Shown piece after piece: positions 1-6,199 of a DNA stretch of 12,747 bases. Below the pieces are notes generated by a model. It ran no database searches and was not told the origin of the DNA. It saw only the letters and a list, made by a program, of their open reading frames with translations. Position 1 is the first letter of the stretch. Every line of letters begins with the position of its first letter. This DNA is from DASVAL01 sp035649575. Lineage in GTDB: Bacteria > Planctomycetota > UBA1135 > UBA2386. The stretch is from contig DASRJH010000259.1 in assembly GCA_035649575.1 (NCBI GenBank), positions 1-12,747 on the forward strand, read 5' to 3'. The position numbers and the translations under genes are program-made.

Positions 1-71
1 AGCTGATCCCGGCTCGCGGGGACGAGGCCGCCCCACCAGGTCGCATGCTCGCGCGATGACCCCGCGGGACG

Positions 72-94
72 AGTGTGCAATGCAGTGTGCAATG
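72..94 (+). repeat. Two 11-bp direct repeats (AGTGTGCAATG)
   Basis: AGTGTGCAATG occurs exactly at 72-82 and again at 84-94, separated by one base (period 12). It lies just left of the GGCACAAC-type arrays. It may be a slippage product or a pair of protein-binding sites; nothing distinguishes these. Confidence 0.7.
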
Positions 95-100
95 GGTTTG

Positions 101-224
101 GTCACAACGTGGCACAAACTGGCACGACCTGGCACAACCGACGAGCGCTCGAGGTGCCACAAGCTCGCGTGTGTGGCACTCATAGACACAACCTGACACA
201 ACGTGGCACGACCTGGCACAACCG
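101..224 (+). repeat. Two arrays of four degenerate 10-bp repeats
   Basis: Positions 101-140 and 185-224 each consist of four consecutive 10-mers close to GGCACAACCT, with the first base and the last four varying. The last two units are identical in both arrays (121-140 and 205-224). The 44 bp between the arrays (141-184) contain an inverted pair, GTGCCAC at 154-160 and GTGGCAC at 173-179, so the same TGGCAC core also occurs there in opposite orientation. A 10-bp period matches about one DNA helical turn, which would suit a row of binding sites on one face; simple slippage expansion is the alternative. The region lies downstream of the secreted-protein gene, so it is not that gene's promoter. 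Confidence 0.75.
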
Positions 225-356
225 TAGGCCCTGTGTTCGTGTCCTGCAGCGAGGCTCGGCGGCAAGCTCGTGTCGGACGTGCCCTCGCCCCACGGCCGTG
301 CGGCATCTGCCGCGACCGCCAGAGCCCGTGCCGCGCGTGAGGCGGGACGAGGGGCG

Positions 357-375
357 GGCCGGGGTTCCTCCGGCC
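357..375 (-). terminator. Possible hairpin terminator of the secreted-protein gene
   Basis: A 6-bp GC-only stem (GGCCGG at 357-362 paired with CCGGCC at 370-375) closes a 7-nt loop about 30 nt beyond the stop codon of the minus-strand gene. No T-tract follows, so it is a weak candidate and could be chance in such GC-rich DNA. Confidence 0.25.
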
Positions 376-405
376 TTCCCGGCCGCGGACCAGGCAGCCC
401 GCGGA

Positions 406-1623
406 TCACTGGGTGCCGACGATCAGTTCGAGACCGTTCGACGTGATGCCCCCGAACGGGTTCGGGATGGCGGGACCGAGCACCAGGCCCTGCCCCAGAA
501 GCTGGAAGCCCGTCAGCGCCGGGTTGGCGGGGATCGAGAACGGACTCGCGAACGTCGCCCCCGTCACGAGACCGGCCACCAGCAGGTCCGGCGACGCGTG
601 GGCGTTGCAGCCCGGCATGCCCAGGATGGCGAGCGGGATGCCCGGGTTGAACTTGGTCAAGCCGTAGATGATTGCAGCCACGAAGGTGCCGGCCGGAATC
701 TCACTGACGGTCACGTTGATCGTGGTGCCGGTGATCGGGCGGTTGTCCGCATCGATCTTCAGCGCCACCTCACCCGTGCCGGACTGGTAACCGCTCAGCG
801 CCGACCAGTCGAGCTGCGGGCCCAGCGGCTGTGCGCCGCCGGCGCTGTATCCGGTGATGGCCACGTTGTTGATGCTGCCGCCGTTGCCGAGGCTCGCGCC
901 AAAGGACAGGTAGACCACTCCGCTGGGCAGCAGTTCCATCTGGATGGAGTTCAGTTGCGCCGGCAGACCGGTGTAGGCCGGGTCCTGCCAGTTCGGGATG
1001 GCGTGCCAGGTGATGCGAACGCCGCCGTTCGGGCTCGGATCCTCGTACCAGATCTGACCGCCCACGGTCGGGTCCAAGTCGCACATGAAGCCCGCGATCA
1101 CTGGCAGCCCGGTGCCCGTCGTGCCGCGGAACGAAGTCGGCGTGAAGCCTGAGTTGGCGCCGTTCGACGCGAACGAGCCGTCGAAGTGGCTACCCAGATA
1201 GATCCGGCCGTTCGAGTTGACCGAGATCGAGGTCGTGGTGGGGCTGGCCGCATTGGGGTAGGGGAATGCGAACGACAGCGTCTTGTTGACCGACGCGTCG
1301 TCCCAGTTCGCCGACGAACTCGTGGTGTATGGCTGCGTCACCAGGTTGACGCCGCTGGCCGCTGGCGTCACCGCATTGTAGGGAATGCCAGACGGGATGA
1401 TGAGGTAGTAGCCGCCGGTGGCACCCGGTACGTGGATCAGCGACCACTGTGTGTTCGCGAGGTCGACAGGGAACGTGTCGCCCGGGAACTGCTCGTGCGC
1501 CATTCGCGGCAGGTCATAGCACCCTGCGCCATACGTGGTCTTGGTGGCGAAGCCGGACTGTGCTGGCAGGGAGAGGGCAGCGACCGCGGCAACAGCAGTC
1601 GCGAGGAGCTTGGGACTAGGCAT
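406..1623 (-). CDS. Secreted protein of unknown function, 405 aa
   Basis: I do not recognise a named family. The N-terminus is a clear Sec signal peptide: a lysine at residue 5, an Ala/Val/Leu-rich core at about 7-19, and likely cleavage near 21-23 (LPAQS). The mature part is rich in Gly, Ser, Asn, Thr and aromatic residues, as in beta-sandwich surface proteins. Residues 115-300 contain short stretches suited to beta strands. The last ~65 residues, from GMPGC at 335-339 to SNGLELIVG at 395-403, resemble a C-terminal module I remember from many planctomycete secreted proteins; this is recollection, not a search. There are three cysteines, at 35, 181 and 339. The start is supported by GGAG (1632-1629) 5 nt before the ATG and by the signal peptide. 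The gene stands alone, 227 bp downstream of the efflux operon, and has a pair of palindromes just upstream that may regulate it. Confidence 0.85.
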   Translation of the reverse strand: MPSPKLLATAVAAVAALSLPAQSGFATKTTYGAGCYDLPRMAHEQFPGDTFPVDLANTQWSLIHVPGATGGYYLIIPSGIPYNAVTPAASGVNLVTQPYTTSSSANWDDASVNKTLSFAFPYPNAASPTTTSISVNSNGRIYLGSHFDGSFASNGANSGFTPTSFRGTTGTGLPVIAGFMCDLDPTVGGQIWYEDPSPNGGVRITWHAIPNWQDPAYTGLPAQLNSIQMELLPSGVVYLSFGASLGNGGSINNVAITGYSAGGAQPLGPQLDWSALSGYQSGTGEVALKIDADNRPITGTTINVTVSEIPAGTFVAAIIYGLTKFNPGIPLAILGMPGCNAHASPDLLVAGLVTGATFASPFSIPANPALTGFQLLGQGLVLGPAIPNPFGGITSNGLELIVGTQ

Positions 1624-1651
1624 TGGGTCTCCGGTTCTGGGCCTGGTTGAG

Positions 1652-1696
1652 GGAAGTACTTCCGGGCGGCCCAGACCGAGAGGCGGAAGTACTTCC
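1652..1696 (-). promoter_or_regulatory. Paired perfect palindromes, candidate operator
   Basis: GGAAGTACTTCC, a perfect 12-bp palindrome, occurs at 1652-1663 and again at 1685-1696. The copies are 33 bp apart, close to three helical turns, so they would lie on the same DNA face. They sit 29-40 and 62-73 nt upstream of the ATG of the minus-strand secreted-protein gene. This geometry is what a dimeric repressor or activator binding two sites would need. I cannot name the regulator and see no convincing -35/-10 pair around them. Confidence 0.55.
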
Positions 1697-1796
1697 AGGA
1701 ACGACGAAACGGTGCCAGGGTGATGTTCCGCGGATGACCCGCTTGGTGCAACCGGGGGCCTGCGGCAGCTGGCTCACCTGGGCCGGGGTCGGGCCG

Positions 1797-1812
1797 TCGA
1801 AGGCGCCTTCGA
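1797..1812 (-). terminator. 16-bp palindrome after the efflux operon
   Basis: TCGAAGGCGCCTTCGA is a perfect 16-bp palindrome 38 nt beyond the stop of the MacB-type permease. In RNA it would fold as a 6-bp stem with a GCGC loop. No T-run follows on the minus strand, so intrinsic termination is not established; it could equally be a protein-binding site. Confidence 0.3.
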
Positions 1813-1850
1813 TCCGAGTCGCGATCTGCGTTCGACGCCGCGGGATCTGG

Positions 1851-3212
1851 TCACTCGTAGCGCAGGGCCTCGATCGGGTTCAGGCGCGAAGCCTTGAAGG
1901 CCGGGTAGAACCCGAACAGGACGCCGACCGTCACCGAGACGCCGACGGCGGCCGCCACCGCCGCGGGCGACAACTCCGTCGACCAGCCGAGCAGGCGCGA
2001 GATCAGGTAGCTGGTGCCGCGGCCGAGCAGGATGCCGAGGATGCCGCCGGCGAGGCAGAGCATGACGGCTTCGGCGAGGAACTGTTGCAGCACCTCGCGC
2101 TGGCGGGCGCCGACCGCCATGCGCAGGCCGATCTCGCGCGTCCGCTCGGTCACCGAGACGAGCATGATGTTCATGATCCCGACGCCGCCGACCACGAGCG
2201 AGATCAGCGCCACCGACAGCAGGAGGCTCGTCATCATGCCGGCCGTCGCGGCGACGGCGCGCGTCATCTCGGTCATGTCGCGGATGTTGAAGTCGTCCGA
2301 CTCGTCGGCGCGCAGGCGGTGCCGCAACCGCAACAGCCCCGTCACCTGCTGCTGTGCCTGCGCCGTCGACGCCTGGTCGCGGCTCGCGAGCGTGATCTGG
2401 TCGACGTTCGCGAAGCGCACCGGCAGCGGCGTGTCGGCCTGCTGCGTCGGCGAGGCCTGTGGGTAGAGCTGGACGGAGCCCGGATACGGCTCCGCGTTGG
2501 CCGGGCCGCTGCCGCCCGCGCTCGCGCTCTGGTTGGCGGAGGCGAGCGCGGTGTTGGCGATGCGGTACTTGATGGTGGTCCACGGCGCCAACACGATGTC
2601 GTCCTGGTCCATGCCCATCATGTTGGCGCCCTTCTGCTGCAGCACGCCGACGACGCGGCAGATGGTGTTCTTGACGCGGATCTCGCAGCCGACGGGCGAC
2701 TCGCCGGGGAACAGTTCGCGGGCCAGCGTCGCGCCGATCAGGACGACCCTCGCGGCGCTGTGCACGTCGCGGTCGGTGAACGGTTCCCCGGCGGCGAGCG
2801 GCAGCCAGTCGCGCACCGTGAGGTAGTCGGGCGTCGTGCCGTAGATGTACTGAGGCACCCAGTTCCGGTTGCCGCGGACCACCTGCGTGCGGGCGCGCAC
2901 GATCGGCGCGGCCGCGCTCGCGGCGGGGCACTCGCGCACGATCGCCGCGGCGTCGTCGGGCGTCAGCGTGAGGATGCTGCCGGCGCCGAAGCTGACGCCG
3001 CCGGAGGCGGCGGTGCCCGGGAAGACCAGCAGGTTGTTGGCGCCCATGCTCTCGATGGTGCGCTGGATCGCACTCGCGGAGCCCTGGCCGATCTCGGTCA
3101 TCGCGATGACGGCGGCGATGCCGATCACGATGCCGAGCGTCGTCAGCGCGGCGCGCGTCTTGTTGCGCGACATGGCGACGACGGCCAGCGCGAGCATCTT
3201 GCTGGTCTTCAT
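1851..3212 (-). CDS. MacB/FtsX-family ABC transporter permease
   Basis: This is the membrane subunit of a MacAB-type exporter, 453 aa. It shows the family's layout: a first membrane helix at about 20-41, a long extracytoplasmic domain (MacB periplasmic core) at about 45-310, then three helices near 325-352, 381-405 and 413-437 forming the FtsX domain. The stretch around 344-382 (GIMNIMLVSVTERTREIGLR, then AVGAR) is the typical MacB signature, and the C-terminus (FYPAFKASRLNPIEALRYE) is typical as well. Residues 220-265 form an Ala/Ser/Gln/Pro-rich low-complexity insert in the periplasmic part. The ATG overlaps the ATPase stop (ATGA, 3212-3209), indicating translational coupling. With the ATPase it should move a substrate from the periplasm or inner membrane, powered by cytoplasmic ATP hydrolysis, or shape the membrane mechanically. 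The substrate cannot be read from sequence: macrolide, peptide, lipid or lipoprotein are all possible. It ends with TGA. Confidence 0.93.
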   Translation of the reverse strand: MKTSKMLALAVVAMSRNKTRAALTTLGIVIGIAAVIAMTEIGQGSASAIQRTIESMGANNLLVFPGTAASGGVSFGAGSILTLTPDDAAAIVRECPAASAAAPIVRARTQVVRGNRNWVPQYIYGTTPDYLTVRDWLPLAAGEPFTDRDVHSAARVVLIGATLARELFPGESPVGCEIRVKNTICRVVGVLQQKGANMMGMDQDDIVLAPWTTIKYRIANTALASANQSASAGGSGPANAEPYPGSVQLYPQASPTQQADTPLPVRFANVDQITLASRDQASTAQAQQQVTGLLRLRHRLRADESDDFNIRDMTEMTRAVAATAGMMTSLLLSVALISLVVGGVGIMNIMLVSVTERTREIGLRMAVGARQREVLQQFLAEAVMLCLAGGILGILLGRGTSYLISRLLGWSTELSPAAVAAAVGVSVTVGVLFGFYPAFKASRLNPIEALRYE

Positions 3213-3919
3213 CGGCCGGCCCCGGCGGTGGCCGCCGCCTCCGCATCCTCGACGACCGATCCGTCGCGCAGGCGCACGATGCGCTGCGCGTGCCGCGCGA
3301 CCGAATCATCGTGCGTGACGATCACGATGCTCAGGTGCTCGCGAGCGTGCAGTTCGCCGAGCATCGCGAGCAGGGCCGCGCTCGCGCGCGAATCGAGGGC
3401 GCCGGTCGGTTCGTCGGCGAGCAGCAACCGCGGTTCGTTGACGAGCGCACGGGCGACTGCGACGCGCTGCTGCTGGCCGCCGGACAGCTTCGCCGGTTCG
3501 TGCATCATCTTCTCACCGAGGCCGACGCGCTCGAGCAGGGCCACGGCGCGCCGCCGGCGTTCGGCGGCGTCGGCATCGATGGCGTAGGCGACCGGCATCA
3601 GCACGTTGTCGAGCGCGGTCGTGCGCGGCAGCAGATGGAAGCTCTGGAACACGAAGCCGATCTTGCGGCTGCGCAGGGTCGCCCGCCGATCGCTGGACAG
3701 ACGGCCGACTTCCTCGCCATCGAGCCAGTACTCGCCTGACGTCGGCTGGTCGAGGCAGCCGAGCAGGTTCATCAACGTCGACTTGCCGGAGCCCGAGGCT
3801 CCCATGAGTGCCACGAACTCGCCGCTGCCGATCGTCATCGAGACGCCCCGCAGCACGTGCGTCTCGACCTCCCCCGTGCCGTAGGTCTTGTGGATGTCGC
3901 GCAGCTCGATCATCGCCAT
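3209..3919 (-). CDS. ABC transporter ATP-binding protein, MacB/LolD type
   Basis: This is the cytoplasmic ATPase of the MacAB-like exporter, 236 aa, the normal length for a stand-alone LolD/MacB nucleotide-binding domain. All motifs are intact: Walker A GASGSGKST at 40-48, Q-loop Gln92, signature LSGGQ at 145-149, Walker B LLLADEPTG at 165-173, D-loop ALD at 174-176 and switch His203. The start with AGGA 7 nt upstream (3930-3927, overlapping the preceding gene's stop) is preferred; a second in-frame ATG lies two codons later. In E. coli MacB the ATPase and permease are one polypeptide; here they are separate, as is common elsewhere. It lies 10 bp after the membrane fusion gene and overlaps the permease by 4 bp, so the three genes form one operon. 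The C-terminal 12 residues are an Ala/Gly-rich tail. Confidence 0.95.
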   Translation of the reverse strand: MAMIELRDIHKTYGTGEVETHVLRGVSMTIGSGEFVALMGASGSGKSTLMNLLGCLDQPTSGEYWLDGEEVGRLSSDRRATLRSRKIGFVFQSFHLLPRTTALDNVLMPVAYAIDADAAERRRRAVALLERVGLGEKMMHEPAKLSGGQQQRVAVARALVNEPRLLLADEPTGALDSRASAALLAMLGELHAREHLSIVIVTHDDSVARHAQRIVRLRDGSVVEDAEAAATAGAGR

Positions 3920-3929
3920 GGCCGTGTCC

Positions 3930-5186
3930 TCACATGCCGCGCCGATTCCGGCCGATCTGCGGCGTGAAGGGATTGGTGCCAGAAGCGGCCACCGCCGGTA
4001 CTGGTGAGGCCTTCGTCTCGCCGACGATCACCGGCAGATCCTCGACCAGTCCTTCGCCTTCGACCTCGGTGCAGACCCCGTCGCTGAGGCCCACCTTCAC
4101 GGCGATCGGCCGCGAACGGTCGGCGTCCGGGGTCCAGATGCGCGCGGTTCCCGCGGCGTCCGGCCGCTGGCCGGCCGGGGACCAGGCCAACGCCGCGTTC
4201 GGCACCAAGAGGACGCCTTTGTGCTCGTCGACGACGAACTTCACGTTCGCGGTCAGATACGGGAGCAGCAGGCCGTCGGGATTCTCCGCCGCGATCTCGA
4301 CGGTGTAGGTGACGACGTTCTGCGTCATCGAGGCGTTGAGGCGCACCTTGCGCACCTCGCCGTGGAACAGCCGCCCTGGAGCGGCATCGACGCCGAAGCG
4401 GACCGCCTGCCCGGCGCGCACGCTGCTGATCTCGGATTCGTTGACTGCCGCCCACACCTGCACGGCCTCGAGGTCCTTGGCGATGAGGAACAGACTCGGC
4501 GCGTTGAGGCTGCTGACCACGGTCTGCCCGATGTTCACGCGCCGGTCGATGATCACACCACGCACGGGCGAACGGATGACGCAGTACCCGAGGTTGCGTT
4601 CGGCGCGCTTGAGCGCTGCCTCGGCCAGCTGCACGCCTGCTTCGGCCTGCGCGATCGCCGCCTCGCCGACCGCGACGTTCGCCTTGCCGACGTCGAGCGC
4701 CTCCTGGGCGGCGTCGAGACCGCTCTGCGCGAGGATCTCCGACGCGTCGAGTTGCTTGGCGCGCTGCCAATCCGCGGTGGCCTGCACGAGCTTCGCTTGC
4801 AGTTGCTGCAGGTCGGCTCGCGCGCGCGTTACGCCGGCCTGTGCGCTCACCAACTGTGCTTTGGCCTGTGCCGCGTCGGCGGCGTAGAGCGAATCGTCGA
4901 TCCTCGCGAGCACGGTGCCCGCTTCGACCTCGGAGCCGTAATCGATCGGCTTGCCGTCCTTGTCGGTTCCGAAGGCGAGGATCATGCCCGCCACCTGAGC
5001 GCCGACGTCGACGACTTCTTCGGGCTCGACGGTGCCGGTCGCGTCGATGGATGCGACCACGGACCCGCGGCTCACCTGCGCAGTGCGGAACGTCGTCACT
5101 GCAGCGGCCGTCGCGCTCCGGCTCCACAGCAAGTAGCCGCCAGTGGCGAGCAGCAGAAGGGCGACGGACCACGCGATGGCTTTCAT
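3930..5186 (-). CDS. HlyD/MacA-family periplasmic membrane fusion protein
   Basis: This 418-aa protein is the periplasmic adaptor linking the MacB-type permease to an outer-membrane channel. It begins with an uncleaved membrane anchor (about 4-22). Next comes the first half of the lipoyl-like domain with GTVEPEEVVDVGAQVAG at 51-67, then an Ala/Gln/Leu-rich alpha-helical hairpin at about 100-200 (coiled coil expected to meet a TolC-like protein). The second lipoyl half follows (IRSPVRGVI at 204-212, and VNIGQTV at 217-223), then a beta-barrel at about 240-320 and a membrane-proximal domain to about 390. The tail NPFTPQIGR is similar to endings of MacA relatives. GGAG (5199-5196) lies 9 nt before the ATG. 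It is the first gene of the operon; the ATPase begins 10 bp after its stop. No outer-membrane partner is encoded nearby, so that component must come from elsewhere. It ends with TGA. Confidence 0.93.
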   Translation of the reverse strand: MKAIAWSVALLLLATGGYLLWSRSATAAAVTTFRTAQVSRGSVVASIDATGTVEPEEVVDVGAQVAGMILAFGTDKDGKPIDYGSEVEAGTVLARIDDSLYAADAAQAKAQLVSAQAGVTRARADLQQLQAKLVQATADWQRAKQLDASEILAQSGLDAAQEALDVGKANVAVGEAAIAQAEAGVQLAEAALKRAERNLGYCVIRSPVRGVIIDRRVNIGQTVVSSLNAPSLFLIAKDLEAVQVWAAVNESEISSVRAGQAVRFGVDAAPGRLFHGEVRKVRLNASMTQNVVTYTVEIAAENPDGLLLPYLTANVKFVVDEHKGVLLVPNAALAWSPAGQRPDAAGTARIWTPDADRSRPIAVKVGLSDGVCTEVEGEGLVEDLPVIVGETKASPVPAVAASGTNPFTPQIGRNRRGM

Positions 5187-5294
5187 GCGGGCTCACTCCG
5201 GCTGGGCGAGCGGCCGGGGAGCACGGATCGTGCCCTCGGATCTGTTCGCGCCGGCATCGACGTTCCGAGGCTCGGGTTGCTCCAGCAGTTCGCC

Positions 5295-5341
5295 CAACGC
5301 GACGTTGCGTCTTTGCAACGGAGCCGGGGCAAGTTGCCCCG
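5295..5341 (-). promoter_or_regulatory. Cluster of inverted repeats upstream of the efflux operon
   Basis: Three overlapping inverted repeats built on TTGC/GCAA lie 110-155 nt upstream of the membrane fusion ATG: CAACG/CGTTG at 5295-5307 (3-nt spacer), CGTTGC/GCAACG at 5303-5320 (6-nt spacer) and CGGGGCAA/TTGCCCCG at 5325-5341 (1-nt centre, 8-bp arms). This may be an operator region for the exporter operon or a folded leader. No clear promoter hexamers were found near it. Confidence 0.35.
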
Positions 5342-5381
5342 CTTGCCGATTGCGAGGCTCTCGCCGGCAAGGCGCCGTAGC

Positions 5382-5404
5382 CGCGTCAGCGGCGCAGCCA
5401 CGAC
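5382..5404 (+). repeat. 23-bp exact repeat, copy 1 (other copy 7457-7479)
   Basis: The 23 bases at 5382-5404 recur exactly and in the same orientation at 7457-7479. This copy falls at the broken 5' edge of the monooxygenase remnant. The other covers the last codons and stop of the sigma-factor fusion gene. A match this long is unlikely by chance in 12.7 kb even at high GC. Confidence 0.6.
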
Positions 5405-6000
5405 CGGCGCGGCCTCGTCGCGTTCGCCGACCCGCAGCTGCAGAGCGGCGTCGCGATCGAAACGGTGGGCCGCGGTTGTCGCGTCGGCCTGTTCCCGGTC
5501 GGGGCGGGACTCGTCTACTGGTTCGTGCAGAACAACCAGCGGGGGCGTGGCGCGAAGCTGCCTTCGCCCGGCGCCGCACTGGCCGCGCGCTTGGCCGACT
5601 GGCCCGATCCGATCGCGCGCGTGTTGGCGGCCACGCCGGATGCGGCAATCGTCGAGACGCCGATCGACGAGATGCTGCCCGGCCCGCCATGGCAGGCCGG
5701 CAACGCACTGCTGCTCGGCGACGCGGCGCACGGAATGGCCCCTGATCTCGGGCGCGGGGCCTGCACCGCAATCGTGAACCTGCTGGAGCTCGATCGCCAA
5801 CTCGCACGGCAGCCGTCGTTCGCCGAAGCCGCCGCCGCGTTCACGCGAGCCCAGCGCTGGCGAACCCGCGTGATGCAGCACGCGAGTCGCATCGCCGGCG
5901 AAGTGCGGCAGATCGAGAACGGGCTGCTCTATCGCATGCGCAATGCGATGTGGCGGTATCTGCCTCCGCTGTGGTTGCTGCGCAGTGTCGTCGCACCGAT

Positions 6001-6019
6001 CTTGGCCAGGCGGGCCAAG
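6001..6019 (+). terminator. Hairpin at the 3' end of the monooxygenase remnant
   Basis: A perfect 7-bp stem (CTTGGCC at 6001-6007, GGCCAAG at 6013-6019) with a 5-nt loop ends 3 nt before the TGA at 6023-6025. There is no T-tract. It may act as a weak terminator or just reflect coding composition. Confidence 0.2.
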
Positions 6020-6112
6020 GCGTGAACGCGCTCGAGACCACCGACAACGATGGTGGCTGTCGGCAACGGCGAGGCACCGCTGTGTTCGGCATGCAGGCAT
6101 CAAGAGGGCGTC

Positions 6113-6141
6113 TTGACGGGGTTCCGCACCCGGGGGATCGT
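6113..6141 (+). promoter_or_regulatory. Weak promoter candidate for the FG-GAP gene
   Basis: TTGACG at 6113-6118 is a good -35 match. A 17-bp spacer leads to GATCGT at 6136-6141, a poor -10 (three of six consensus positions). Transcription from here would start near 6148 and include the hairpin at 6152-6170 in the leader. This is a judgement by eye. Confidence 0.25.
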
Positions 6142-6151
6142 GGTCTGATTG

Positions 6152-6170
6152 GTCCCGGGTGGTCCGGGAC
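6152..6170 (+). other. GC-rich hairpin in the leader of the FG-GAP gene
   Basis: GTCCCGG (6152-6158) pairs perfectly with CCGGGAC (6164-6170) around a 5-nt loop, 29 nt before the ATG of the FG-GAP protein. It could stabilise the leader or terminate transcription from upstream; there is no T-run to favour the latter. Confidence 0.4.
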
Positions 6171-6199
6171 GCAGTGCGGCTCCCCACGAAAGGCAATCC

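Larger units (their letters stand above)
1..405. other. Non-coding left edge with short repeats
   Basis: I see no supportable complete gene here. On the plus strand a short open stretch entering from the left edge ends at a TGA at 57-59 and could be the last 18 codons of a gene outside the window, but nothing in it is recognisable. From 72 to 224 the stretch is dominated by short direct repeats, annotated separately. From about 230 to 405 it is plain GC-rich sequence downstream of the minus-strand secreted-protein gene. Confidence 0.5.
5381..6025 (+). pseudogene. 5'-truncated FAD-dependent monooxygenase
   Basis: The encoded segment matches the C-terminal ~55% of PHBH-type (class A) flavin monooxygenases. 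The motif GRGCRVGLFPVGAGLVYWFV starts at 5468, and the second FAD-contact motif, GNALLLGDAAHGMAPDLGRG, is at about 5699-5758; GD of that motif binds the ribityl chain in the family. Homology is visible from about 5408 (RGLVAFADPQL), upstream of any ATG; the GTG at 5465 falls inside the conserved block and is not a plausible start. The N-terminal Rossmann motif GxGxxG and about 150 residues that should precede it are absent, and the efflux operon occupies that space. ACC-GG at 5403-5407 would read Thr-Trp-Arg-Gly, as in relatives, if one T were restored, so a 1-base deletion is also possible. The usual acidic residue after ACxAI is replaced (AIVNLLEL). Without the FAD domain it should not be an active enzyme. 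Confidence 0.7.

Noticed and set aside
101..224. Sigma-54 promoters suggested by repeated TGGCAC
   Set aside because: No TGGCAC is followed after five bases by TTGC, so the -12 element is missing in every copy.
101..224. CRISPR array
   Set aside because: The repeats are 10 bp, degenerate and contiguous with no spacers, and there is no cas gene.
1623..3587. Long plus-strand open frame of 654 codons over the permease and ATPase
   Set aside because: It is antisense to two unmistakable ABC transporter genes; its translation is Arg/Ala/His-rich with no motif, as expected for an opposite-strand frame in GC-rich DNA.
6149..6199. TTG start at 6149 for the FG-GAP protein
   Set aside because: It would add a Gly/Pro-rich leader before the signal peptide; the ATG at 6200 has AAAGG at good spacing.
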